Shown: positions 42,897 to 51,919 of the stretch, piece after piece
Layout: every line of letters starts with the position of its first letter
Position numbering within the stretch: position 1 is the first letter of the stretch
Assembly: GCF_036226885.1 (NCBI RefSeq)
Contig: NZ_CP109027.1
Coordinates: 9,672,001-9,736,000 of the forward strand
DNA length: 64,000 nucleotides
Direction: 5' to 3'
From: Streptomyces sp. NBC_00663
Lineage (GTDB): Bacteria; Actinomycetota; Actinomycetes; Streptomycetales; Streptomycetaceae
Made by a program: the position numbers and the translations under genes
The notes under the pieces: generated by a model
What the model saw: the letters and a program-made list of their open reading frames with translations, nothing else
What the model was told of the DNA's origin: nothing
Databases searched by the model: none

Positions 42897-45251
42897 TCAG
42901 CCGAAGGCTTCGGACGTCTGCTCCTTGCCTTGCGGCTGGGGAGCGACGGGACGGGGCAACGGCATCTTCTGTGCGAGCTTGTCGCCCTCGATGTCCAGGT
43001 CGGGCAGCAGACGGTCCAGCCAGGTGGGGATCCACCAGGCCTTCTCCCGTGCGAGTGCCATGGTGGCCGGGATGAGTGTCATGCGGATGACGAAGGCGTC
43101 GACGAGGATGCCCGCGGCGAGTGCGAAGCCTGCCTGTTTGATCATGGGCTGGGAGTTGAAGACGAACCCGGCGAAGACGGAGACCATGATGGTGGCCGCC
43201 GCCACGATGACCGAACTGGCGCGCGCGAAGCCGGTGACGGTGGCCTCCCTCGCGCTCTCCCCGTGGACGTGTGCCTCGCGCATGGAGGTCACCAGGAACA
43301 TCTGGTAGTCCATGGCGAGTCCGTACAGGACGCCGGTGATGATGATGGGCAGCAGGCTCACGACCGGCGCGGTGGCGTCGATGCCGATCAGGTTCTGCAT
43401 CCAGCCCCACTGGAAGACGGCCGTGGTGAGGCCGAAGGCGGCGGAGACGCTCAGCAGGAATCCCAGGGTGGCCATCACGGGTACCAGGAGGGAGCGGAAG
43501 ACGAGGAGGAGAACGATCAGGGAGAGTCCGAGCACGACCGCGACGTAGAGGGGCAGCACGTCGGCGAGCCGGTCGGAGACGTCGATCGCGAGGGCGGTGA
43601 ATCCGGTGATGCCGATGGTGGCGCCGTGCGCCCGGCCGATCCGCGCGCTCTTGTCCCGCACCGCGGTGACCAGGTCCTTGGTCGCGTCGTCGTTCGGACC
43701 GCTGCCGGGTACGAGACTGAGGATGGCGGTCGTACCGGTCTTGTTCATCCCCGCCAGGGAGACCGAGGTGGCGTCCTTGGTCTCCCGCAGTTCGGAGGTC
43801 ACCGCGGCGAGAGTCTCCGGCGTGAGGGGCCGGCTGTTCGCGGTGGAGCCGACGGCGACCAGGAGGGGGCCGTTGTAGCCGGGGCCGTAAGCCTTACTGG
43901 TCATGTCATAGCTGCGGCGCTGTCCGGTGTCGGGGTTGTAGCTGGCGCCTGAGGGCAGACCCAGTTTCATGCCGGCGACGGGCACGGCCAGGATCGCGGG
44001 TATCAGGATCGCGGCCGCGAGGGCGGCGTACCGGTGACGGACCAGGAGCCTTCCCCGGCGGGTGGCCCGTCCGGGCCCGGTGGCCGACGTGCGGTGCTGC
44101 GCCGCGCGCCGGATCCGGGCGGGGCAGATCCGTTCCCTGACCAGCCCCAGCAGGGCGGGCAGCAGGGTCAGGGCGAGCAGTACGGCGATCGCGATGGTGG
44201 CGGCGGCCACGACGGCCATGGTGGAGAGCAGGGCGATCCGGATGACCAGGAGTCCGGCGAGGGCGATGATGACGGTGCTGCCGGCGAAGAAGACCGCGCT
44301 CCCGGCGGTGCCGATCGCCCGGGCGGTCGCTTCGTGCGCGTCCAGGCCGTCGTCCAGGATCAGCCGGCGTTCCCGGTTGACGATGAACAGCGCGTAGTCG
44401 ATGCCGACGGCCAGCCCCAGCATCAGGGCCAGTACGGCGGCGAGGGAGTGGATCTCGAACACGGTGGAGAGGGTGAAGGCGCCGCCGACTCCCACGGTGA
44501 CCCCCACGAGGGCGATGACCAGGGGCAGGCCCGCGGCCACCACCGACCCGAGGGTGATCAGCAGGACGAGGGCCGCGACGGCGACGCCGGCGATCTCTCC
44601 GACGCCGACGATCTCGGGTATCTCCATCATCGACGCGGACGGCAGGACCTCCAGGCCGCCGCGAGTGGCTCGCTGTTCCGCGGCCTTGACGGTGCTGTCG
44701 ATCGTCCCGGAGGGGAGCTCGTAGGTCTGCTCGTCGAACTGGAACTGCATCAGAGCCGTGGAGCCGTCGGCGGAGACGATCACGCCCGGGACGGGCTGCC
44801 CGTGCGACCGGAGCGGGGCGGGCGTCGGGCCCGAGGCCGGCTTGCCTGCGGCCTTCGCCACTGCCGCCTGGGCCTGCGGCAGTGGGCTGTTCGCGCCCTT
44901 GGCGACTTCCTGGGCGAGGACCTTCCGGGTGTCGATGACGTGGTCGTGGCGGTAGACGGCGTCCACCGCCTCAAGGAGCGCGGCGTGGACCTTCGCGTCG
45001 TCGATGCGAGCCCCCTGTGGGGCCTTGAAGAGCAGCAGGCCCTGGCCGCCGGACGCCTCGGGCAGCGTCTTGGCCAGATCGTCGATGACCTGCTGGGACG
45101 GGGTGCCGTCGATACGCACCTCGTTGCTGAGCCTGACGGGGTTGACCACCAGGAGCGCCACCACGGACGTCACCACGGCCAGCCAGCCGCCGATGACGTA
45201 CCAGGGCTTGCCGTAGGCGAACCTGCCCAGGCGGTACAGCAGAACGGACAT
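42897..45251 (-). CDS. MMPL/RND-superfamily exporter
   Basis: 784 residues from the ATG at 45251, preceded by GGGAGAG; upstream codons of the open frame overlap the operators and are excluded. Twelve helices in two halves; signatures GIDYALFIVNRERRL (near 285) and GLAMDYQMFLVTSMREA (near 642). It resembles the MMPL protein at 5253 but lacks that protein's C-terminal beta domain. It is divergent from a TetR gene with three evenly spaced operators between them, the standard layout of an inducible efflux pump. Confidence 0.93.
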   Translation of the reverse strand: MSVLLYRLGRFAYGKPWYVIGGWLAVVTSVVALLVVNPVRLSNEVRIDGTPSQQVIDDLAKTLPEASGGQGLLLFKAPQGARIDDAKVHAALLEAVDAVYRHDHVIDTRKVLAQEVAKGANSPLPQAQAAVAKAAGKPASGPTPAPLRSHGQPVPGVIVSADGSTALMQFQFDEQTYELPSGTIDSTVKAAEQRATRGGLEVLPSASMMEIPEIVGVGEIAGVAVAALVLLITLGSVVAAGLPLVIALVGVTVGVGGAFTLSTVFEIHSLAAVLALMLGLAVGIDYALFIVNRERRLILDDGLDAHEATARAIGTAGSAVFFAGSTVIIALAGLLVIRIALLSTMAVVAAATIAIAVLLALTLLPALLGLVRERICPARIRRAAQHRTSATGPGRATRRGRLLVRHRYAALAAAILIPAILAVPVAGMKLGLPSGASYNPDTGQRRSYDMTSKAYGPGYNGPLLVAVGSTANSRPLTPETLAAVTSELRETKDATSVSLAGMNKTGTTAILSLVPGSGPNDDATKDLVTAVRDKSARIGRAHGATIGITGFTALAIDVSDRLADVLPLYVAVVLGLSLIVLLLVFRSLLVPVMATLGFLLSVSAAFGLTTAVFQWGWMQNLIGIDATAPVVSLLPIIITGVLYGLAMDYQMFLVTSMREAHVHGESAREATVTGFARASSVIVAAATIMVSVFAGFVFNSQPMIKQAGFALAAGILVDAFVIRMTLIPATMALAREKAWWIPTWLDRLLPDLDIEGDKLAQKMPLPRPVAPQPQGKEQTSEAFG

Positions 45252-45311
45252 GTGCTCTCCCTTGTCTGTCACGGCTTGGCCGGGCCGAGCCGGGCGATGA
45301 AGCGAGAGACT

Positions 45312-45374
45312 ACTATCAAAGCGATAGTCGACTATCAAACCGAGAGTCAACTATCAACGCGATAGGCTTCTATC
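45312..45374. promoter_or_regulatory. three tandem ACTATC-N5-GATAGT operators
   Basis: Sites start at 45312 (perfect), 45331 (right half GAGAGT) and 45350 (right half GATAGG), exactly 19 bp apart; a half-site TCTATC at 45369 keeps the same period. They fill the 175-bp gap between the MMPL gene and the TetR gene, so the repressor probably binds cooperatively and controls both. Confidence 0.75.
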
Positions 45375-45426
45375 GTCGATGGGTGGCTGCCGTCGGCCTT
45401 CGTCACAGAGCAGGGAAGAGTCACGG

Positions 45427-46077
45427 ATGGCAATCACAAATGACCGCGCTCCCCGGCGCCGGGTCGACGCGCGCTCCACCGTTCAGCGCATCACTGCTGC
45501 CGGACGCACCGTGCTGGGCAAGGGCGAGGGTTCGCTGGAACAGATCGCGGCCGAGGCCGGCGTGGGCATCGCCACGCTCTACCGGCACTTCCCCAACCGG
45601 GAGGCCGTGGTCCGGGCCGTCCTGGACGACATCCTCGAAACGGACCTGCTTCCGATGGTCGAGCGCGCAGCCGATGCCACAGACATGCGTCAGGCCTTGC
45701 AGGACATCGCCACGCAGCTGCTCGACCTGATCACAGAGGAACGGGGCATGGTCACCTTCGCGAGCAACTTCGCGGACGTGGCGGTGGACGTCCTCCAGCA
45801 CTTCAGCGCCTCGCTCCACCCGCTCCTGCGGCGCGCACAGGAGGCGGGCCAGATCCGGCCCGACCTCACCGCCGAGGACATTCCACACTTCCTTGTCATG
45901 GCTGTCGCCGGCCTCGCACTCCCCAGTGCCGCGCCCTCCCTGCGTGCCCGCTTCCTCGCCCTGCTCTTCGACGCGCTCGACCCCGCTACCGCGACCCCCT
46001 TGCCTCCGCTGCTCGCCAACGAGGAGGACCTTCGTACCGCGGTCGGCAATGTCAGCCACGGGCGACGTCGCGTCTGA
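45427..46077 (+). CDS. TetR-family repressor of the MMPL pump
   Basis: 216 residues from the ATG at 45427; an earlier GTG-type start would lie within the operator array. The HTH is GEGSLEQIAAEAGVGIATLYRHFPNREAVV split across residues 36-66, and the effector domain is helical (LLDLITEERGMVTFASNFAD). Divergent from and probably repressing the MMPL exporter gene. Confidence 0.92.
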   Translation: MAITNDRAPRRRVDARSTVQRITAAGRTVLGKGEGSLEQIAAEAGVGIATLYRHFPNREAVVRAVLDDILETDLLPMVERAADATDMRQALQDIATQLLDLITEERGMVTFASNFADVAVDVLQHFSASLHPLLRRAQEAGQIRPDLTAEDIPHFLVMAVAGLALPSAAPSLRARFLALLFDALDPATATPLPPLLANEEDLRTAVGNVSHGRRRV

Positions 46078-46109
46078 CGACCCCGACGCCTGGGTCGCCA
46101 TCGTCGGTC

Positions 46110-46399
46110 CGATTGCCGCGTAGATCGAGGGCAGCGTCAACCAAGCGTGCGAGGTGGGTGCGGGCCGGCGTGGCGATCACTACCGCGTCGATGTCCGGAT
46201 CCACGAGCAGCTCGCTGATCTCGGTGTACGCCGTGGGGTAGGCGAGCCGGTCAGCCAGGTGTCACGCCATGCCGGGGGCCGGGTCGGCGATGGCGGCGAG
46301 GCGGACGCCGGGCAGGCGGTGGGCGAGGGTCTCGGCATGGAAGGCGCCCATGCGTCCGGCGCCGACGAGGCCGATGGCGAGGGGCTGGCGGACGGTCAT
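46110..46399 (-). pseudogene. truncated Gfo/Idh/MocA oxidoreductase
   Basis: From the ATG at 46399 the strand reads AIGLVGAGRMGAFHAETLAH and IADPAPGMA, a Rossmann fold start, then stops at 46262. In another frame it continues ADRLAYPTAYTEISELLVD then PDIDAVVIATPARTHLARLV, the next segment of the same family. About 95 of the usual 330-350 residues remain. It follows the sugar isomerase gene by 74 bp and was probably its pathway partner (inositol or sugar dehydrogenase). Confidence 0.75.
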
Positions 46400-46473
46400 G
46401 CGGGTTCTCCGTACGTGCGTATGTGACCGCGGGCGGAGGGTTGGGTTGAGAGGGTTTCGAGGGTTGAGAGGGT

Positions 46474-47259
46474 TCAGAGGGTGAAGGCTGAGCGGAAGCG
46501 CTCCAGGGCCCGCTCGCTGTCGTCGTCGGAGGCCCACGCCTCCATGGCTACCGTGCCGTCGTAGCCGAGGTCGGCCAGGGCGCGGGCGACGGCCGGGTAG
46601 TTGATCTCGCCGGTGCCGGGTTCCTGGCGGCCGGGTACGTCCGCCACCTGGATCTCGCCGATCAGGCCCAGCCCGTGCGCCCGGCGGACCAGTTCGATGA
46701 GGTTTCCCTCGCCGATCTGGGCGTGGTACAGGTCCAGGTTCATCCGCAGGCCGGGGTGGTCCACGGCCGCGACCAGGGCGAGCGTGTCCGCAGCAGTCGC
46801 GAACGGTACGCCCGGGTGGTCGACGGCGGTGTTGAGATTCTCCAGGGTGAAGGTGACCCCGGCGCTCTCGCCCAGCTCAGCCAGGCGGGTCAGGGTGCGG
46901 CGGGCGGCGCTCCACATGACTGGCGTGGCCTCGCCGGTCACCGGCACCACCGGCAGGCCCTCGCCGTCCAGTCCGGTGCCGTGCAGGTTCAGCCGGGGGC
47001 AGCCCAGGTGTTCGGCGGCCTTGACGGATTCCTCGGCGGTGCGCAGCAGTTCGGCGGCGCCGTCCTCGTCGGTGAGATTGCCCCGGATGTAGCCCGTCAT
47101 CGACGAGAACTCGGCCGGGGTCCGCGCCAGCGCGTCGAGATCGTGCCGGGTCCAGTCCCAGATCTCGACCTGGAAGCCGGCCGCATGGATACGCCGCGCC
47201 CGCTCGTCGATCGGCAGGTTACGGAAGACCATCTCGGCACAGACCGCCAACGTGTACAT
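46474..47259 (-). CDS. sugar phosphate isomerase/epimerase (hydroxypyruvate isomerase-like)
   Basis: 261 residues, a xylose-isomerase-like TIM barrel. LAVCAEMVFRNLPIDERARR resembles the start of Hyi/OtnI proteins; metal ligands are expected in FTLENLNT (Glu), NLDLYHAQIG (Asp, His), QVADVPGRQEPG and the terminal AMEAWASDDD (Glu). Together with the LacI regulator across the 207-bp gap and the broken dehydrogenase after it, this is a residual sugar- or polyol-catabolic locus. Confidence 0.9.
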   Translation of the reverse strand: MYTLAVCAEMVFRNLPIDERARRIHAAGFQVEIWDWTRHDLDALARTPAEFSSMTGYIRGNLTDEDGAAELLRTAEESVKAAEHLGCPRLNLHGTGLDGEGLPVVPVTGEATPVMWSAARRTLTRLAELGESAGVTFTLENLNTAVDHPGVPFATAADTLALVAAVDHPGLRMNLDLYHAQIGEGNLIELVRRAHGLGLIGEIQVADVPGRQEPGTGEINYPAVARALADLGYDGTVAMEAWASDDDSERALERFRSAFTL

Positions 47260-47287
47260 GGCTGCCCCCTTCTCAGTTCGCGTTACT

Positions 47288-47323
47288 CGTACTGCCCTCT
47301 AGAACGTTCTAGAGGGCAGTACG
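47288..47323. promoter_or_regulatory. 36-bp perfect palindrome, LacI operator
   Basis: Perfect dyad centred between 47305 and 47306 with core CTAGAACGTTCTAG, the even-length CG-centred form bound by LacI/GalR proteins. It is 28 bp from the isomerase start (47259) and would repress it. Confidence 0.75.
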
Positions 47324-47366
47324 CCAGCCGCCCGGACTCGCTGTCAACCCTTCGTACGGACGTAGG

Positions 47367-47381
47367 CCTAGAACGTTGCAG
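47367..47381 (+). promoter_or_regulatory. second LacI operator, imperfect
   Basis: CCTAGAACGTTGCAG repeats the CTAGAACGTT core of the palindrome 73 bp away (centre to centre), about 85 bp before the regulator start. It could allow autoregulation or looping. Confidence 0.55.
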
Positions 47382-47466
47382 TATCCTCGGAGAGCCACGA
47401 TCCTCGCCGGAAAAGACACCTTGACCACGTCGACCGGCTCGCCCAGTCCGACCGGAAGGACAGCCG

Positions 47467-48507
47467 GTGCCAGCCACCCCCGCGGCCCCCGACGGGAAGC
47501 GGCCGACCCTGGCCCACGTGGCGACACGCGCGGGCGTGTCCGTCGCGCTGGTCTCCATCGTGATGCGCGGGGCCAAGGGTGCGAGTGACGCCACCCGTGA
47601 GCGGGTGCTCAAGGTCGCCGAGGAGATCGGCTACCGGCCCGACACCCGTGCCCGGCTGCTGCGCAGCAGCCGCTCGCGCCTGCTCGGCGTGCAGTTCGGG
47701 CTACGCCATCCCTTCCACACCGACCTGGTGGAGGACATCTACGCCGCCGCCGAGCCGGCCGGATACCAGATCGCCCTCAGTGCGGTCGCGCCGGCGCGCG
47801 GAGAACGGCAGGCCGTGGAAGCACTGCTCGCCGACCGATGCGAGGCCCTCATCCTGCTCGGCCCCCAGGCCCCGGCCGCCCGACTCGCGGATCTCGCGAC
47901 CCAGGTCCCGGTCGTCTCGGTGGCCCGGCGGCTTCAACCCGTCCCGCCGGGCGTGGACGTCGTTCGCAGCGCCGACGACAAGGGCGCCCGCCAGGCCGTC
48001 GAGTACCTTGTGACGCTCGGGCACCGTGCCATCGTCCACATCGACGGCGGCAGGGCGCCCGGCGCCGCCGACCGGCGGCGCGGCTACCGCACCGCGATGC
48101 ACCGCCACGGCCTCGCCGACCACATCCGCGTCCTGCCCGGCGGGCTCACCGAGGAAGACGGCGCACAGGCCGCCCGCACCCTGCTCACCGAACCCACCCC
48201 GCCGAGCGCCGTCCTCGCCTTCAACGACCGTTGTGCCACGGGCGTCCTCGACGTCCTCCTGCGAGCCGGTGTCACCGTCCCCGACGAAGTCTCCGTGGTC
48301 GGCTTCGACGACACCCGCCTGGCCCGCCTCGCCCACATCGACCTCACCACCGTCGCCCAGGACATCCCCCGCCTGGCAGAACTCGCCGTCGGCCGTGCCA
48401 TCGCCCGCCTGGACGGGCAGGCCACGCCAGACCGCGAGAACGTCATTCCGCCCCACCTCGTCATTCGCGGCACCACGGCCCCGCCCAGCACGGACAGGAC
48501 GCGCTGA
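47467..48507 (+). CDS. LacI-family transcriptional regulator
   Basis: 346 residues from GTG at 47467 with GGAAGGA ahead. The HTH is LAHVATRAGVSVALVSIVMRG with the hinge helix RARLLRSSRSRLLGV, followed by the periplasmic-binding-protein-like effector domain ending in VSVVGFDDTRLARLAHIDLT and TVAQD. Divergent from the isomerase gene, with LacI-type operators between. Confidence 0.94.
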   Translation: MPATPAAPDGKRPTLAHVATRAGVSVALVSIVMRGAKGASDATRERVLKVAEEIGYRPDTRARLLRSSRSRLLGVQFGLRHPFHTDLVEDIYAAAEPAGYQIALSAVAPARGERQAVEALLADRCEALILLGPQAPAARLADLATQVPVVSVARRLQPVPPGVDVVRSADDKGARQAVEYLVTLGHRAIVHIDGGRAPGAADRRRGYRTAMHRHGLADHIRVLPGGLTEEDGAQAARTLLTEPTPPSAVLAFNDRCATGVLDVLLRAGVTVPDEVSVVGFDDTRLARLAHIDLTTVAQDIPRLAELAVGRAIARLDGQATPDRENVIPPHLVIRGTTAPPSTDRTR

Positions 48508-49015
48508 GCCGACTCGCGCATTCCGCCGCACGACAACACGGTCCCGTGCCCCCGGCGGGGTAGCGCGGAGCAGGACGTGCCCTCTGGCCTGCCGGATCTC
48601 GTCGGAGGCCGGTGGGGTCCGTGCAGGCCGGTCGGCATGGCGCGGAGACCTTCTTCCTGTCGGGCCGTTACTTCCCCGGCCCCGACCAACCGGCGTGTCC
48701 ACCGCACTTCGGGGATCCGGCCGAGCGACCGATGGGATGCGGATCGGGCCGGGACGCTCGCACTGCCGCCCGTCGACTCGCCGTCCTGGAGGCGGTTCCG
48801 GATCCGCCTGGGGTGTGACCACCGCGTCCGCCTCGACAACTGGCGACCACTCCGTCGACCCCGCGATGACCGGCGGACGGTGACCGTGCTCCGCAACAAC
48901 GACAGGCCATCGTCCTGGCCCCGGGCGGCGAGATCGTGGTCGGCATCCCCGCTGCTGGGCCCGCCACCGGACTCGCACCGACCCGCGTCAGTTCCTGCTT
49001 GGGCTTGCGCTTGGA
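48508..49015. other. intergenic, no supportable gene
   Basis: No complete gene. A short plus-strand frame near 48900-48990 reads AIVLAPGGEIVVGIPAAGPA and may be a remnant of a lost protein, but the family is not clear. Confidence 0.4.
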
Positions 49016-49052
49016 AACCGATCGGTTCACGGTAGTGAAAACCGATCGGTTT
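49016..49052 (+). promoter_or_regulatory. two AACCGATCGGTT palindromes before the SDR gene
   Basis: AACCGATCGGTT (49016-49027) and AAACCGATCGGTTT (49039-49052), centres 24 bp apart, the second 20 bp before the ATG at 49072. The shape is that of TetR-family operators, but no regulator gene lies next to the SDR gene. Confidence 0.65.
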
Positions 49053-49071
49053 CTAACTCTGGGGGGCAGTC

Positions 49072-49773
49072 ATGACCGCATTGAAGGGCGCGAACGTCTT
49101 CGTCACGGGCGGCAGCCGGGGCATAGGCAAGGCCCTGGTGGAGGAGTTGTACGCACGTCGTGTCGGCAAGGTCTACGCCACCGCCCGCGACCCGCGCACG
49201 GTGACGCATCCCGACGCCGTCCCGGTGGCACTGGAGGTCACCGACCCCGCATCCGTCGCAGCCGCCGCGGCGCAAGCGGGGGACGTAACCGTGCTGATCA
49301 ACAACGCGGGCGCCTCCATCGGCGCGTCCTTCCTCGGCTCCCCGGTCGAGGACGTGCGCCGGGAGTTCGAGACCAACTTCTACGGCCCGCTGCTTCTCGC
49401 CCGGGCTTTCGTACCGGTCATCGAGCACAACGGCGGCGGCCACATCCTCAACGTGCACTCCGTGCTCTCCTGGATCGCCCTCGGCGGCTCCTACAGCGCC
49501 TCCAAGGCCGCCCTGCGGTCGCAGACGAACTCCCTGCGCCTGGAACTCCAGCCGCGCGGCATCGCTGTCACCGGACTGCACGTCGGATACGTGGACACGG
49601 ACCTGGCGGCCGACGCCGACGGCCCCAAGGCCGACCCGCGCGACGTCGCCGCCCTCGCCCTCGACGGCATCGAGACCGGCGCCCACGAGGTGCTCGCCGA
49701 CGACATCTCACGCCAGGTCAAGGCCGGTCTGGCCGGCGGCCTCGATGGCCTGTATCCCCAGCTGGCGAAGTAG
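49072..49773 (+). CDS. short-chain dehydrogenase/reductase
   Basis: 233 residues, classical SDR. TGGSRGIG (12-19), NNAG (77-80), catalytic S130, Y141 and K145 (YSASK) are all present; the ARDPR at the end of strand 2 favours NADP(H). The substrate is unknown. The promoter carries two perfect operator palindromes but the regulator is not nearby. The next gene, a hydrolase, starts 103 bp downstream. Confidence 0.92.
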   Translation: MTALKGANVFVTGGSRGIGKALVEELYARRVGKVYATARDPRTVTHPDAVPVALEVTDPASVAAAAAQAGDVTVLINNAGASIGASFLGSPVEDVRREFETNFYGPLLLARAFVPVIEHNGGGHILNVHSVLSWIALGGSYSASKAALRSQTNSLRLELQPRGIAVTGLHVGYVDTDLAADADGPKADPRDVAALALDGIETGAHEVLADDISRQVKAGLAGGLDGLYPQLAK

Positions 49774-49876
49774 GGCGCGGCGGCCATAGCGGGGACCGCA
49801 GGTCGCGCGCCACCCCTCCCTGCCGTACCCACGCCCGAATCACCCCTGCGCAGTTCACACACAAGGAGCCGGCGAG

Positions 49877-50766
49877 ATGCCCATCCAGGACCCACGTCCC
49901 AGGATTCACATTCCGGGGACCACCAGCCACACCATCGCCCCCCCCCGCGCAGGACACAGCCGCGAGGGAGCGCTGCGCTACCTCAAGGCGGGCACCGGTG
50001 CCCCCTGGTCCTGCTGCACACTCTGCGGACGCAGGCCGAGCACTTCCGCAATCTCATCCCGCTGATCTCGCATCAGTACACGGTGTACGCCCTCGATCTG
50101 CCGGGGATGGGCTACTCCGAGATCGTGCCCGGCGCGTCGTACGAAGAGCCGGCGCTGCGTGCGGGCGTCGAGCGGCTCCTGACCGAACTCGACCTCCACG
50201 ACGTGACATTGGTCGGGGAGTCGTTGGGCGGGGTGCTCGCCCTGACCACCGCGGCCGATCTGCCGGAGCGGGTACGGCGCGTCGTCGCGGTGAACGCGTA
50301 CGACTACCGCGACGGCATCGCCCGCTCCAGTCTCCTCGCGCGCGTGGTGACCGGCGGGATCATCGCTCCCGGGGTGGGCCCGGTGCTCGCCCGGCAGGAA
50401 CCCAAGCCCGTCCTGCGCAGAATCCTGCAGGGCGGCGTGGGGGACAGGACCGCTTTCCGGGAGGACTACCTGGACGCGCTCCTCCAGTCAGGCAAGCGTC
50501 CCGGTTTCCCGACCGTCGCCCGCGCTCTGTACCGGAACATGCCCAGCCTCATCGCGGCCCGCTCGCGCTACGCCGAGGTCAAGGCCCCCGTCCACCTCGT
50601 CTACGGGGAGAACGACTGGTCCCGACCCTCGGACCGCGAGGCCAACAAGAGGCTGCTGCCTGCCGCCGATTTCACACAGGTGCCGGGAGCGCACCACTTC
50701 ATCGCACTAGAGAACCCGAAGGTAGTGGCCGACCTGTTGAACGCGACGGCACGCTCAGCTGTGTGA
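49877..50766 (+). pseudogene. alpha/beta hydrolase with a one-base frameshift
   Basis: From ATG at 49877 (AAGGAG ahead) the first 42 or so codons end REGALRYLKAGTGAP; losing one C in the CCCCC run at 50001-50005 throws the frame off. The remainder in the next frame is a complete hydrolase: FRNLIPLISHQYTVYALDLP, nucleophile elbow GESLGG, and VHLVYGENDW with the catalytic Asp, ending with GAHHFIALE. If the base loss is a sequencing error the gene encodes about 297 residues. A separate start at 50083 is within the fold and unlikely to work. A remnant paralogue is at 42000. Confidence 0.8.
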
Positions 50767-50903
50767 GGCACCGGACTCGGGGCGACGCCGGCACTGGTAA
50801 CCCGACGCCGGAACCGACCTTCCGCGGGCGCGTCGGTCACAGACCGCCCCGCTGCGCTCGCCGCCGACCCGAGGGCGAGCGACCTCTCTCCTCGAAGCTG
50901 TCG

Positions 50904-50918
50904 GTTGCTTGAAGCAAC
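50904..50918 (+). promoter_or_regulatory. HxlR operator, autoregulatory
   Basis: GTTGC-ttgaa-GCAAC (with TT/AA extending the arms to 7 bp), 17 bp before the regulator ATG at 50935. The same GTTGC-N5-GCAAC arrangement occurs at 51921 before the iron-sulfur operon. Confidence 0.7.
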
Positions 50919-50934
50919 GTGCTAAATTCACAGC

Positions 50935-51399
50935 ATGCTGGGCAGAACATACGACAGTCAACTGTGCTCCATCGCCAGGACCCTGGAGGTTGTGGGCGAG
51001 CGCTGGACCTTGCTGATCGTTCGTGACGCCATGCTTGGCCTGCGCCGCTTCGAGGAGTTTCAGGACAGTCTCGGTATCGCCCGCAACGTACTCACCAACC
51101 GCCTCTCCAAGCTGGTCGACGACGGGCTGCTGGATCGGGTCTGTTACCAGGAGCGGCCCGCCCGCTATGAGTACCAACCGACAAGCAAGGCCAAGGACTT
51201 GCTCACCGCGGTGCTTTCTCTGATGCACTGGGGCGATGAGTACGCGGGAGACCCGGCCGGCCCTCCGCGGATCTCGAACCATGTCGGATGCGGAGGTGAC
51301 GTTCGGGAACGGCTCGTGTGCACCCAATGCGGGCAAACGGTGGGTCCGGACGCCGTTCACCTGCTTCCGGGTCCAGCACTCACGGACTCGCCGGCCTGA
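50935..51399 (+). CDS. HxlR-family regulator with C-terminal zinc-ribbon-like tail
   Basis: 154 residues. The winged helix is CSIARTLEVVGERWTLLIVR followed by FEEFQDSLGIARNVLTNRLS and ARYEYQPTSKAKDL, the HxlR pattern. Beyond residue 110 the tail GCGGDVRERLVCTQCGQTV offers cysteines in C-x-C-type pairs and may bind a metal. HxlR proteins usually sense aldehydes, quinones or redox state. Its operator reappears before the operon at 52008, 610 bp downstream, so it probably controls that operon. Confidence 0.88.
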   Translation: MLGRTYDSQLCSIARTLEVVGERWTLLIVRDAMLGLRRFEEFQDSLGIARNVLTNRLSKLVDDGLLDRVCYQERPARYEYQPTSKAKDLLTAVLSLMHWGDEYAGDPAGPPRISNHVGCGGDVRERLVCTQCGQTVGPDAVHLLPGPALTDSPA

Positions 51400-51919
51400 C
51401 ACTCGAAATATTCCTCGACGAACCCGCCCACCATCAGCTGGGGTGGGTGCGTACCCAGTCGCGATCGGTTGGGTGGCCCGCGTGAGGTCCGTTTCGGATC
51501 ATCATGACGCGAGGCTGACGCTCAGCGGTGATCCTCTCCTCGGAGAGCTCTGTATCGCGACTGGCAGGCGGGCCATCATCGCGTTCCGCCTGCCGAGTAC
51601 GCGTCATCACCGGTTCGACCGACCGTCGTTCGGATCGACGCGAGAGGCGCTGACGGGCCGGCCGACACGCTCTTTGCTCATACGGGATTGAACCGCGCGC
51701 TGTCGGCGACTTCCCTCCACTTCGACATCCCGCGCCCGACTGCTTTGCCGAGGCCGCGGTAAGCCGGCCTTCTTCCGTCCTCCGTGGCAGAAGCGGTGGT
51801 GGAGGGCCGATCGGATGACGAACTCCAGCGGCATCTCCCACCCCTGCCCGCCGGGCGCGAGCCGCCGGGGTCCCCCTCCTGTCCGCTGCCGTAGCTGTTG
51901 GTCGCACAGCTCGACAGTA
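51400..51919. other. intergenic, no supportable gene
   Basis: About 520 bp with only short frames of biased composition. No family motif is seen on either strand. Confidence 0.4.

Noticed and set aside
45312..45374. CRISPR-like array
   Set aside because: The repeats are 17-bp palindromes with 2-bp gaps and no spacers, and they lie in a divergent promoter; they are operators. No CRISPR array or cas gene was seen in the window.
46440..46480. GAGGGTT-type short repeats after the isomerase gene
   Set aside because: About 40 bp of imperfect repeats with no flanking feature; too short to call a functional repeat.
48612..48818. 67-codon frame after the LacI gene
   Set aside because: No motif, no ribosome-binding site and overlapping frames of similar quality.
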